Source of the DNA: Letharia columbiana
Lineage: Eukaryota; Ascomycota; Lecanoromycetes; Lecanorales; Parmeliaceae
Direction of reading: 5' to 3'
DNA: 64,000 bases
Assembly: GCF_014066305.1 (NCBI RefSeq)
Contig: NW_023501042.1
Coordinates: 868,001-932,000 of the forward strand
Below are positions 21,519 through 32,023 of this stretch, piece after piece. The notes below the pieces were generated by a model. The model did no database searches, had not been told where the DNA came from, and saw only the letters and a program-made list of their open reading frames with translations. Position 1 is the stretch's first letter. Each line of letters begins with the position of its first letter. The position numbers and the translations under genes were made by a program.

Positions 21519-22970
21519 TTACAGCTTTGGCAACAACTTGCCTTCTCCTTCGACACCTAAATGTCTTGCTGCTTTCGCTGCTTCCATCCTCTCTTTAACC
21601 TCTCCATCACTAAGTCTACATATATTTTCTATGTCGACCTCTTTCTCCTTTCCTGTCTTTGCTTCAATCCACAGCCCTCTTGTTCTTGAATTTTCTCCCT
21701 TCACGGCGTCCTGACAGAATGCTCCCCAATTTTGGTAGGCTTTTTTGCTCATCGAACTCCCCAACAGTATTAGAGCGAAGCAATGGGGCATAGCTTCCCA
21801 CTGCTCCGAGACAACTGTCACACCCTGCTTCGCCGCCTTTGACGCTACAACCTGCACCTCATCCGCCAACATTTCCTCGCCGTAAGAAAACCACAGCGGA
21901 CAACTACCGGTCCAATCTTTCGCTGTCAGCGGAGACACCAGAGGATGAGATAAAATGCTGGTATCCGAGTATAGGTCCCCTCTTGGTGGATCCGTAGGCC
22001 AAGCTTCGCAGTGTGGGAACGTAGATGCGTATTCTCGACTGAAGGGTGGGGGAAGATAGTCGTAACGGGCGTTCGCTGTCACGGAGGGCATAGACCGTGT
22101 AATGTCTAGCCATGCAGCCATGGTCGAGCACGCTGCTGGCAGAGGCAGAGGTAAATCAATGGTGTGGTTGTGGAAAAGTATTGATTTTGTTGTGGAGCGA
22201 TTTATTTGGAGGAGTAGCTGTACGAGGGAGACACAGATATTGCCACCTGCAGAGTCGCCTGCTAAGACTATGTGGGGTGCTGGGACAGGGGAATGGAATG
22301 ACTCTGCTGAAGGAGGGTAAAGTAAAGAGAGGTAGGCTATCAAAGCGTCGAGGAGGGCGGCGGGGAAAGGATTTTGAGGAGCAAGACGATAGCGGACAGA
22401 GAGGACGCGGCCATTGGTCAAGTGAGCGAGGTGGGAGGTGGTGGCCCGATGAGTAGAAGGGTCCATCATGAAAAACGCACCACCATGAAAGTAGAGTAAC
22501 GTCACGTCACTTCTTACTTCTGACATGAGTTTTGAGTAGTGTTGGCGTTCGGAAAGGTCAGGCCGTTGGCGATGATTGTCAACGTTAGCACGGTAGCCGG
22601 TCCACTCTACCTCAACAGCAGCCATGACAGCAGGTGTATATCTCTCGCCCGGCTCTTTCAAATCTTCTACGGCTTGATGAAGGATTCTGAGAACATGGTC
22701 TTGTTCTGGAGCTGGAAATGTAGTTTTCGATATCCACATCTTCCCTTTTATTCCTGGGTCGTGCAAGGACGTCCTCTGCTGCTCCGAGATTGGCGTAGGG
22801 TGGGAGGAATTGAGCATAGATCGCAATGTCTTGACAATAAGCTCGGTTTTGAGATCCCATTTCGTGGCAGTTTGAGGAATCCGGAGGGAATGCCAGATTG
22901 CGATTTGGAGCATGAGAGGGACTTTGGGAAGGATGAGGCGGGCTATCGCTGCGGGGCTCGATAGGTCCAT
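21519..22970 (-). CDS. Alpha/beta-hydrolase fold-3 esterase (HSL family)
   Basis: An intronless 483-residue predicted carboxylic-ester hydrolase of the hormone-sensitive-lipase group. The oxyanion-hole motif HGGAFF is at about residues 162-167, the nucleophile motif GDSAGGN at 238-244 (Ser240), the acid region GEEMLADE near 370 (Asp370 likely) and the catalytic His in EAMPHCF at about 396. The N-terminus (residues 12-30, LILPKVPLMLQIAIWHSL) is amphipathic or hydrophobic and could associate with membrane. Fungal members include sterol-acetate deacetylases (Say1) and secondary-metabolite esterases; the substrate cannot be told here. The lack of introns contrasts with its neighbours. The start is the first ATG, and the frame is intact to the stop at 21519. 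Confidence 0.85.
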   Translation of the reverse strand: MDLSSPAAIARLILPKVPLMLQIAIWHSLRIPQTATKWDLKTELIVKTLRSMLNSSHPTPISEQQRTSLHDPGIKGKMWISKTTFPAPEQDHVLRILHQAVEDLKEPGERYTPAVMAAVEVEWTGYRANVDNHRQRPDLSERQHYSKLMSEVRSDVTLLYFHGGAFFMMDPSTHRATTSHLAHLTNGRVLSVRYRLAPQNPFPAALLDALIAYLSLLYPPSAESFHSPVPAPHIVLAGDSAGGNICVSLVQLLLQINRSTTKSILFHNHTIDLPLPLPAACSTMAAWLDITRSMPSVTANARYDYLPPPFSREYASTFPHCEAWPTDPPRGDLYSDTSILSHPLVSPLTAKDWTGSCPLWFSYGEEMLADEVQVVASKAAKQGVTVVSEQWEAMPHCFALILLGSSMSKKAYQNWGAFCQDAVKGENSRTRGLWIEAKTGKEKEVDIENICRLSDGEVKERMEAAKAARHLGVEGEGKLLPKL

Positions 22971-24410
22971 GGTGCAGGCGCTATGCTATGTAACAGTGGG
23001 GCTAAAAAGCAGAAGCGACTGGCAAGGATGGGTATAGTGTGCAAGTCAAAGAAAAAAGAAACCCGTAGAGAAACTTCAGAGCGGTACTCACTGAACTATA
23101 TGGTTTTGTCTCAAGCCAGATGGTCATGAACTCATGAGTAAAGTCCACTTATCTCCGTATATGTGCGAAGCTCGGCATCTCACTAGCGTCTGGCTTAGAG
23201 CCCGAATCTAGAGATGCAGGGACTTCTGCAAGTGCCCGGGAATCGGTTACCATCAGGTAAAGTACGGGTCCTTGAAATACCGGTATGTCGAAAGCAATGG
23301 GAATAGCATCCGAAGTATAATCCATGTTGATTTCTCTTAATTGGAAAGCTTGCTTTCTCAGCGAGCCAAAACTTCAGTAACCAATCAGATCCTTCAAATT
23401 TGCTCCCCGGTGCTAAAACTCACCTTATCTCTTCATCTCTACTCGTACAATCCAGAAGTGAGTTCTTTGATAGAGCGAGGACACCAATAAATCCTTCCAC
23501 TTAGCCGAATGTCGGTTAATCTATTGGTGTCCTTAATTTACTCTATCAAAGAACTCACTTCTGGATTATACGAGTACGGAGGTCTGCACCAAAAGTCGTA
23601 GGCAGCGCTAGTGTAAGCCCTAACCCTACTTTCGGAAGAGAGCCCTATAGCTGGAGACCTAAGACTTTCTTTTTGCAAGCGGATAATTTCAACTTTAGGT
23701 GTCTTCTTTGGGTGCGATACGGGCACTGAGCCTAGACTTAACCCCACATCGAGGCTGGGGTTCCTTCACCTGGGTGTAATCCCAAAGCATCGCCCGGGGC
23801 GTTATCCGGTCTTGGCTTGGGAGTCTTGGTAAAAGACGTACCGTCCCAAAGAGAAAGCTGGAAAAAGCAACTTCAAAATCTTTAAATCTATCTTTTTTGG
23901 TTCCTTTCCTCACCTCTATTAGAAAATAAAAATAAATTCTTATAAACTTATAGACTAAACTATGCGCTTTCCAATGTTATAGCGTAGATGAAATTTGATA
24001 AAGTGTACGTAAAGATGTACTAAGAGTAAGGAAATATGAGTGGACTCTTTTTACACTATCGAGCTTGTGAGAAGGGCTCCCGGAGGGCCTGGAGGGTTTC
24101 GGGGGGCTCCCCCAAAGAACCACTCAAATACTTCGAAGCACGCGAATCATTCGGGGGCTCTCTGAGAGCTCTCCGGGGAATGCTTATTCTTGCCATGCCC
24201 TAATAGTACCTCAATATGGCTCAACAGGGTGGAATTTGAATGTCTCTCCCTATAAACTCTTCTGCTTGAATTCGAATGGCTTCCACGCTCCAAACGTTTA
24301 TACAACATTTTGAAAAGAAAACGTTGATTGTGTGGTCTTCCAGCAAATTCAAATAGTGCACCTAGTTTGAGTGTGGGTGCTATCTTGGACCTAAAGATTT
24401 TTCGTAAGGA
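22971..24410. other. Intergenic region with hairpin and degenerate repeat-like DNA
   Basis: The 1.4 kb between the esterase start and the HAD gene end has no supported gene. It contains the long inverted repeat at 23441-23575, an AT-rich patch (about 23920-24060) directly abutting a GC-rich patch full of GGGGGCTC-like words (about 24070-24180), and no long open frame. This alternation suggests decayed repeat DNA. Confidence 0.45.
23441..23575. repeat. Long imperfect inverted repeat (hairpin)
   Basis: The left arm (23441-23489) begins ACTCGTACAATCCAGAAGTG and continues to GACACCAATA. The reverse complement of the right arm (ending at 23575) begins ACTCGTATAATCCAGAAGTG and also reaches GACACCAATA, with a short insertion. 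Arms are about 49 and 54 bases, at more than 85 percent identity, around a loop of about 32 bases. A transcript would fold into a long near-perfect hairpin. It could be a transposon end pair or an RNA precursor; there is no evidence for either beyond the symmetry. Confidence 0.8.
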
Positions 24411-25718
24411 TCATTTGATGTATGGTGTCAATTCTTGCAGATCCGTGATGCGCGGTACTGGTCCAGAATTCTCCTGTCTATTTTGAGCATTTCGATCCAG
24501 CAGGAGCCCCTCCCATCCAGCTTGTTTTGCCGCGTAGTAATCATTTTGTAGATCGTCGCCAATGTGCAGAAGTCGCTCTTGTCCGGGCACCATCTGCTTC
24601 GTGGTATCAAATATATCAGAATCAGGCTTCTCAAAACCGACGTCGTAGCTCAGCATGACAAAGTTGATGTCATCCTCTGCGTTGAAGGAGGCCTGGAAGT
24701 CAGTTCCGTGTCTCCACAAGCCGACCTGCAAGCCCAAGCTTGAGAGGATGGACGGCACACGGTCGTCCGAGTTCGTGATGACGCCAATGATAGGCTTAGA
24801 CCAAACGAAGTCTCCATGTGAGGCTACTTTTATCTGCCTTAAGGATTTGAAGAAGGGCAGAACGTCGGGATACAACGTGTATCCTGCTGCAGAGCTGAAG
24901 TGAGTCAACAGGTCCGGTACAAGTCGTTCAGGCAGGCTGTTCTCAGAGTTGAAAGGACGAAATGTGGCGTTAATGATCTGTAAATTGCCAGGTTTCTTAG
25001 GAAATCTCTACTCAGGAAGATGGACATGAGATATTGGTTTCACATTGCCTTGCAGGCAAGCAACACACACACTAAGACAAGCCCATTTTCCCAAGAGAAC
25101 CTTCTGTTGGATACTTCGACTTCGAGGGAGAATGGCCTCAAGATAACGAACAAAACGTTGTGGAAATTGATTTGAATGGTTGACAGCCCAAGTCTAATTG
25201 AAACATATAGCACGCATCTCGTGTAATAGAATTATAGAAAAACATCTTACGTTGGACCACCATTGAGAAGGACTCATCCCCACGGTCTTTCCATAATTAG
25301 GAAATCGACCTGCCTCTGATTTGAATGCTAGATCGTGCAGAAGATTAGCATGCTATGGATCTTGGAGCAAAATCCCGGTGCCTAAAGATTTTGAGGCCTT
25401 ACCAGCTCGAAAACTCGATTCTATCTGATCATTAGTAAAGCCAGACAGCCCATGTTTTCGGGCAACTTCGGCCTGATGAAGACGTGGGAATCAGCGTTGC
25501 CTTTCACATCACACAGTTTCGAACAGTAAGATCAGGCCAGCGAGCACAACCGGGGGGAAAGAGCCATTGCCGTGTCCAAGGCAGGTCTCACGAATTAGAT
25601 CGAAATGCCGAGAAACAGTCAGAAACGTACATACATATTGCTTGCCGATGGTTTCTCGGGGAGTGAAGAGAGTGCCGAAAGCATCAAAAGTCAAGAGTAG
25701 GCGCTTGTATCTGGACAT
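24411..25718 (-). CDS. HAD-superfamily hydrolase (HDHD3-like)
   Basis: A 265-residue haloacid-dehalogenase-type hydrolase, probably a small-molecule phosphatase. Exons: 25718-25635, 25472-25403, 25327-25251, 24977-24411. Motif I is LLLTFDAFGT (Asp nucleophile near residue 11; the usual second Asp is Phe, as in HDHD3 and dehalogenase-like members). Motif II is GVITNSDDR, the motif III lysine lies in GFEKPDSDIF, and motif IV is HIGDDLQNDYYAAKQAGW. The cap domain between motifs I and II is helical (AEVARKHGLSGFTNDQIE, SPSQWWSNIINATF). Intron 24978-25250 is 273 bp, much longer than the others. The gene is divergent from HMG-CoA synthase with 413 bp between the starts. The substrate is unknown. 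Confidence 0.85.
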
Positions 25719-26131
25719 TATTTTGAGTACCGTACGAGTACCTATCCTTTCCTGCCTTATCTGGATTCCTTCAATGTTTATTATTCTTCACTTGACTCGG
25801 CATACTATTGATCGTCCCCGGTGTTCGGCAAAGACCCGAGAAAGCTTAGCACAGTCGCAAGCAATGAAAAGCGGAGTGAAAATCTCGGGGTGGAGAAAAT
25901 CCGAAGATTGTTGAGCTCCTACTCAAGTACCAAGTAGACCGTATTTATCCTTATTACAGGTCATTGAGACCCGAGTAGAAAGGGGAAACAGCTCAGCTGT
26001 GCGCATATTGCATTGGAACTGTCTTTATACATCATTCCCTCAGTACTCTAGTCTTCTCACACCCCTTTTCCATCTGTTTACTTCCTCACGCGACTTCCAA
26101 CTTTCTGCCCTGCAGCCTGACTACGTCCAAT
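25719..26131. promoter_or_regulatory. Shared promoter, HAD hydrolase / HMG-CoA synthase
   Basis: A 413-bp interval between two divergent start codons. The side nearest HMGS (about 26020-26110) is CT-rich, as is common in highly expressed fungal genes. No binding site could be assigned with confidence. Confidence 0.5.
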
Positions 26132-27702
26132 ATGGCATCTCGACCCCAGAACATTGGCATCAAGGCCATCGAAATCTACTTCCCGAGCCAGGTAGGTCTC
26201 CAATGCTTCTGCCCTATTTTTCATTCCATCCTACTCTCACATAAGGGATTTTACTGATTCGAATGTATAGTGTGTCGACCAGGCTGAGCTGGAAAAGTTC
26301 GATGGCGTTAGCCAAGGGAAATACACAATCGGTCTTGGACAGACCAAAATGAGCTTCTGCGATGATCGAGAAGGTAAACATAAATAATACAGGGTTTCAA
26401 AGTACCCTCAAGCTGACCGAGACATCATGCAGACATCTACTCCTTCGCCCTGACAACAGTTTCAACCCTTCTCCGCAAATACTCCATAGATCCCAAGTCC
26501 ATCGGCCGCCTAGAGGTCGGCACAGAGACGCTTCTTGACAAATCCAAATCGGTCAAGTCAGTCCTTATGCAACTGTTCCAAGATGTCGGCAACACCAACA
26601 TTGAAGGAGTGGACACTGTCAACGCTTGTTATGGGGGCACTAACGCGCTTTTCAACGCCATCAACTGGGTAGAATCCTCTGCGTGGGATGGACGCGACGC
26701 TATCGTTTGCGCTGGAGATATCGCTCTCTACAAGAAGGGAAACGCTCGTCCTACAGGTGGTGCCGGCTGTGTTGCTATGCTAGTAGGTCCTGATGCGCCT
26801 CTTGCCTTCGAGCCAGGCAAGCGGGGTACCTACATGCAGCATGCGTACGACTTCTACAAGCCAGATCTGACCTCCGAGTATCCCGTTGTGGATGGCCACT
26901 TCTCCGTCAGTTGTTACACTGAAGCAGTGGACGCTTGCTACAAGGCGTACAACGAACGCGAAGCGTCTTTACAAAAGAGCGGGATTGCAAACGGAGTCCA
27001 TAACACACCAGAAGATGTCACCCCACTTGACCGTTTCGACCATGTGCTTTTCCATTCTCCAACGTGTAAGCTGGTTGCTAAATCCTACGCCCGTTTGCTT
27101 TACAACGATTACCGAGTCAATCCGGAAAATCCAACGTTCGAGTCAGTGCCGAAGGAGCTTCGAGACTTGAGCTATGAGGAATCGCTGACCGACAAGACCG
27201 TTGAGAAAACTTTCATGGCTCTTAGCAAGAAGAAGTTCCAGACGAGAGTGCAGCCTGGTGTTCAAGTGCCTACGATGTGCGGCAACATGTACTGTGCTAG
27301 CGTTTACGGTTCTCTGGTCGCTCTACTGAGCAACGCACCTCGCGAGGGGTTCACAGGCAGACGCGTTGGTATTTTCAGTTACGGAAGCGGCCTGGCTAGC
27401 TCTTTCTTCAGCTTGAAGGTTGTAGGGGACATCAGCCCCATGGTTAAGCAGCTCAACTTGCATGAGAGGTTAGATGCAAGAAGGACGGTGCCCCCTGAGA
27501 CGTATGATGAGGTGAGCCATCATTCATTAGGCGGGTGAGAACGTACTTGCTGACGATGTACTAGATGTGCCTACTTCGAGAAAAGGCACATCTGCAAAAG
27601 GGCTACACGCCCAAGGGCAACCCCGAGACCATTACCAAGGGGACCTATTATTTGACCGAAGTCGATGAGATGTTCAAGCGAAAATACGAAATCAAAGCCT
27701 AG
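26132..27702 (+). CDS. ERG13: Hydroxymethylglutaryl-CoA synthase
   Basis: A 459-residue cytosolic enzyme that condenses acetyl-CoA with acetoacetyl-CoA to HMG-CoA in the mevalonate/ergosterol pathway. Exons: 26132-26191, 26271-26373, 26433-27511, 27565-27702; the junctions preserve frame. The start reads [20 protein letters not shown]. Active-site features: Glu in [17 protein letters not shown] (about residue 86), the nucleophilic Cys in [11 protein letters not shown] (Cys120) and the catalytic His in [14 protein letters not shown] (His262). [16 protein letters not shown] and [16 protein letters not shown] blocks are typical of the C-terminal half. Length is normal and all key residues are present. 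It is divergent from the HAD gene. Confidence 0.97.
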
Positions 27703-28845
27703 GCCTACATTGCAAGAAGGAGTGAAACGTTGGAGGATAGCAATACTCCCTGGAGCGATCATTCCCCAGCTGTCATCTACGGGCTCATCTCCAGCGTTGG
27801 GCCAGCAGCTACTGTATCTTTCAACAAGGCATGGGCGGAAACCTGACAAAGTGCTGGTTTTCGAAACAATCAATCCCCCTGGTGCCCGTAACAGAAGCAC
27901 TATCATATCATCCGGTACTTTACATAAGGCTGTAATATTGTGGAATGACTGGCTGTCCCAGAGCCGGTCAGTACCATACCTTAGACGTAAGACCTTGCAC
28001 GCCATTGTGCATCCAGGATAACCCTGATTCTCGAGCGCCAAGCTGCATTAAATCCTTGAACACGGGCAGAGACCTGGTATATTATCCTCGCCGCAGAACC
28101 GTATACGGTACTTCCATCTTAGCCTGATCAAGTCATTACCTGATCAAGTCATTAGGACACGCAAACGTCCGTACTATGTTGGTGAGTTGATCGCGATACT
28201 AGAGAACTATTTTACAGTCCAATACCTTCGACGGTACGGAGTGTCAAGTCTGTAACTGGAAGATTTCGGACCATGTTTATCCGCGAACCTGTGACTATAT
28301 CGTATGTATGATAGATAGTATGTACAAAATGAGCAAGGAATAGCCTGTGTATGAAGACATTTATAGACGCATGCGAATCGTGGCAGATACCGGTCGATGA
28401 TCAATGGATCGGAAAACAAATCGCCATCCACGTGCAATTTGACATCACAAAAGAGAGGCTTTGGTCCACCTGTTTCTCTTTTTCTCTGGTTTTTGTAGTT
28501 TATTTTTTTGTATTAGATTATGGTGTTTTTTTTTATTAGGGTTTTTTTTGATTTAATGTTTTTTTTTTTATTTGGATGTTTTCAGGGGCTTTTTTGTCTT
28601 TGGTATTTTCCGTTGAAGCGCCAAGCCAAGCCAAGCCTTGACCGGCCGAACGCACCTCCTGGCCCGATCAGTTGTCCACAATTCCATCTTCAACCACCAC
28701 GATTCCAGAAGTTGGCCGCCGCAAACGAGAGCGGAGTTGAGAAGAGGAGAGAGTTGAGAATGCATTGACGTCGACAGAGATTGATTGGCGCCGCTGTTGA
28801 TTCCGAGGCTGGTGTCCAAACTTGCGCAGAACGGAGATTCTCCCA
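27703..28845. other. Intergenic region upstream of DUF7820 gene
   Basis: The 1.1 kb contains a perfect 17-base direct duplication (CCTGATCAAGTCATTA core, about 28122-28155) and a T-rich tract (about 28490-28580), the latter probably part of the promoter of the gene at 28846. No gene is seen. Confidence 0.5.
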
Positions 28846-31177
28846 ATGGCGAACCAGGCCGACCGACGTTCAATGCTCGAGATACCATCACGAGCCCGTG
28901 GATCTGTCCGTTCCTCGCATACAGACGTGTTCAGCGATGAATTTGCCCTGGAGCCATATGAAGTGACCGATGGCCATTACGAAACCCCTACGGATCGTGA
29001 TGATGGTCATGACGGCACTTCACTTTTCGTTCCGTCCAGGCGATCATCGTATAGACAACAATCCTTCGAATCGCGAACACGGCGAAGCAGAGGGTCACAG
29101 CGAAGTGAAACGAGCAGTTCAGTTGCACCTACAGTTGATGATCATGCCTCACGAGTCTCTCATGGACCTCGCAGTGTCACGTCCGTTTCAGACCTCGGAA
29201 GTTTTACTCCAGCACTACAAAGATCAACAAGGACCACACCGATGTCTGACTTCTCTCGCGCACAAAGTCCTTATCGGGGAGCAATGGGACCTAGCCACCC
29301 GTATGGAATGTATCCGCAGGACATCGGATTGACACGAACTCCAAGCATAGCAACAACGTCAACGATAAGACAACCAGAGAGATCTTACTCCGGACCTAGT
29401 GGACCTACACAACCCTACGGCATGTACCCGCAAAACACTGTCCCGGAGGATGAGCAAATTCCTGTTGCTGGCTTTCCGGGCATGGATCAGGATTATCAGC
29501 GACATCTTGGACCTGATCGAGAAGATGTTGACGACCTTATAGGCCCGGATGGCTATGCAGAGCAACTCCCTCCCTATACTCGATTCGCCAACGGCATACC
29601 ACCTAAGTACACGTCAGGAATGGGGAGTGTTAGGAGAAGTGGCGTACCGCCAAATTACATTTCCGAAAGCGGGAGTATCAGGAGAAGCGCTGTGCCAGCT
29701 GCACCAGAAGACTCACAGGAGACATTGCATAGCACCAGGCACCATCTGAATAGCTCAAGAGACAACGCAAGCTCCACAAATCCTTTCGGTGACAGCTCCA
29801 CGCAATTAAATTCGACTGCTGCTATTTCCGCCATTCCAAAAGACGAAGGTGGGAGCTTCAAGGAAAGAGTCCGAGAAAAGAGCAAGAGCAGAGTTCGAGT
29901 CTGCTGCGGCGTAATCCCATGTTGGCTTTTATTTGTCATGTCAGTGGTCGTGATCCTCGCGGTCATACTGGGAGGAGGAATTGGGGGTATGATAGCCCAT
30001 AAGCACATCGAAGAAGCCACAAGATACAATGAGCCAGAAGCCGCACATACTGTCACAGCCTCAGCAAGCTCAGCGTAGGATATACCAAATTACTCAATTT
30101 CTACAATCGCTAACTTGCTCAAGCAGTGCACCGACTGCCACAGTCACGGCGACCATGATGCCGAGCCTGCCGGATGCAGTACCGCTTGCTTCCACCCCAG
30201 CCAACCTTCCAGCTCTTCCAACTGGCACCTTTGCTGTTTCTCTGACCAATTCCGTCTCTAACACGAACTCATGCCTGACCAACAGTGCTCAAAGCTGTGC
30301 TTGGGACTGCGCAACGGGCGCCAATCTAAGTATGGTAGTGACCATGGCAGCCTCGAATGCTCCAATAATATCTCTATCATATGAGACGCCCTCTGACGGT
30401 TACGTGCGTTATGGCTCCCAGCCTCCGCAACTCAAGCAACCAGCCAACTTGGTGCTCATGAAAGACAAAGACGACTTCAACAAGGGCCCTGCGTATGTTT
30501 TTCAGCAACAGTACGACAAGGTTGTCATTGTCCACGAAGGAGATATACCCGGTGGAATACCAAACGCGAAGCGGTCGCTTCTCAAGCGTTGGTTCTCCGA
30601 CAAAGGACTTGAAAACCACGGAAGCTTGATAGGACGGCAAGACGATGATGAATGGACGAGTGACTCAATTGCAAAACCAGTCGACAGGCCTTGGTTCTGT
30701 TACTGGAACAATACGATCCTTGAAGGTTTCATCTTCGTTACTCAGGACGCGAGCGCCAGTGCATCGAATGCGTCTCCCAGCGCAGCAGCATCGAGCTCAG
30801 GGTCTTCTCAATTCCCGGGATCACGGTTCAAACGTCAAAGTCCTACAAGTCCAGCATCCTATCCCAAGTCTGTGAAGATCGAAGAGCGCCGCCCACTAAA
30901 CCCTAGTCAGCCATATTGCAAACAGATGCAGATCCTAAATACCTACCAACCGGGTCCTGTCATCAATCCGAGTACGCACCTGGTAAACACCGTTTACCTT
31001 TCCGAGACTGAAAGCCAAAGCCTCATTCAGAATCAGGCGATGCAGGGGATCACTGGTGGTCCACCTCTTTCAGCGCCTGCTGCTTCACCATCGGGTTTTC
31101 CCAAAAGAGGGGAGCCATGGACAAGAGATTTACACCTCCGAGTTCTTGTCAGTGCGGATGGATGGATGACTGACTAA
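28846..31177 (+). CDS. DUF7820-like single-pass membrane protein
   Basis: A 759-residue predicted type II membrane protein of unknown function. Exons 28846-30074 and 30127-31177 are joined by a 52-bp intron. The cytosolic N-terminal 350 residues are Ser/Arg/Pro-rich with two copies of a SHPYGMYPQ/TQPYGMYPQ element and repeated (G/S)S(V/I)RRS(G/A)VP units. One transmembrane segment (about 355-383, CWLLFVMSVVVILAVILGGG) is preceded by basic residues and followed by a Thr/Ser/Ala-rich stalk. The extracellular part has ALPTGTFAVSL, NSCLTNSAQSCAWDC and PWFCYWNNTILEGFIFV, which I recall as the pattern of the filamentous-fungal DUF7820 domain. The start is the first ATG in frame with a good context. 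The role may be at the cell surface; this is inference. Confidence 0.7.
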
Positions 31178-32023
31178 CGCTGGTGGACTATTCTTGCTTC
31201 ATTGATTGTTTGGCATACTTTCTGGCCCCTCTACTTTTCGCTTCTTTGTGATTGGGTTAGGTTCGCGATGGTAGGGTACTGGGGGCGTTGAGAACATGAT
31301 GTGGGTCATGAGGGTATCGCGGGTGGGATTATGAGCAAGGTGTTCCCACTGGAGTTCTATGATATTGTGTGTCGGCTTTGCATGTCTTCCTAGCTTTGCC
31401 ACCATGTTAGCGTAGAGTAAATGTTGACGTATCAGTCGACTAACATAAATGGTCAGGGAAACATTATGACCAACAGTACGTCGGTGCAAGACTGCCCGAA
31501 AAATCTGCGTTGAAACACGCTCAAACTAGCACTCATGGTGCTGCTCGTACCGTCGTTATCCCCAATTTTGCTTCAGCCCTACGTCTGAGGCTAAAGCCAT
31601 ATTGAAAGAAGGCGACTCTCCGCGTCACGAGCATTACTCTTTCCCAGGACTCAACACCACAGAGATGATCTGATCACTTGCTCTTCTTCTTAGCTCCCCT
31701 TTTTTGCATATGCCGTATTCATTGTAGAGGCGATGCTCGCTCTTACAGCTTCACCGGCCAGCTCTTCTCGTCCCGGCCCCGCCTGAAGACTTGGTGTCTC
31801 CCGAAGCTCTCCTGCCCCCAAGGTTTCTGACCGACAAACTCTCTTGGATCCAAATTCAGCCGCCGATCCAGGCATACAAACTGGGTACATCAGCCACGCG
31901 GGTCGTCGCAGCGAATCTGTCCTGTTGGCACTGACGAGGTTTGCTAGCAAAGCTCTACGATAGCTCTTTGGGGTGAGCCGATTCACCAAGCTCTGGGTCG
32001 ACAGAGCACAGTCCTTAGCAGAG
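31178..32023. other. Intergenic region, one doubtful minus-strand frame
   Basis: About 850 bases. A minus-strand frame of about 120 codons (31690-32055) ends AYAKKGS but overlaps the start of the next gene and has no recognised domain, so it is not called. Otherwise nothing is seen. Confidence 0.4.

Noticed and set aside
23618..23629. CCCTAACCCTA, telomere-like word
   Set aside because: Only one and a half units; no array and no subtelomeric gene content.
27571..28041. Minus-strand frame of 156 codons overlapping the HMGS 3' end
   Set aside because: It overlaps the last HMGS exon antisense and has no domain or codon-usage support.
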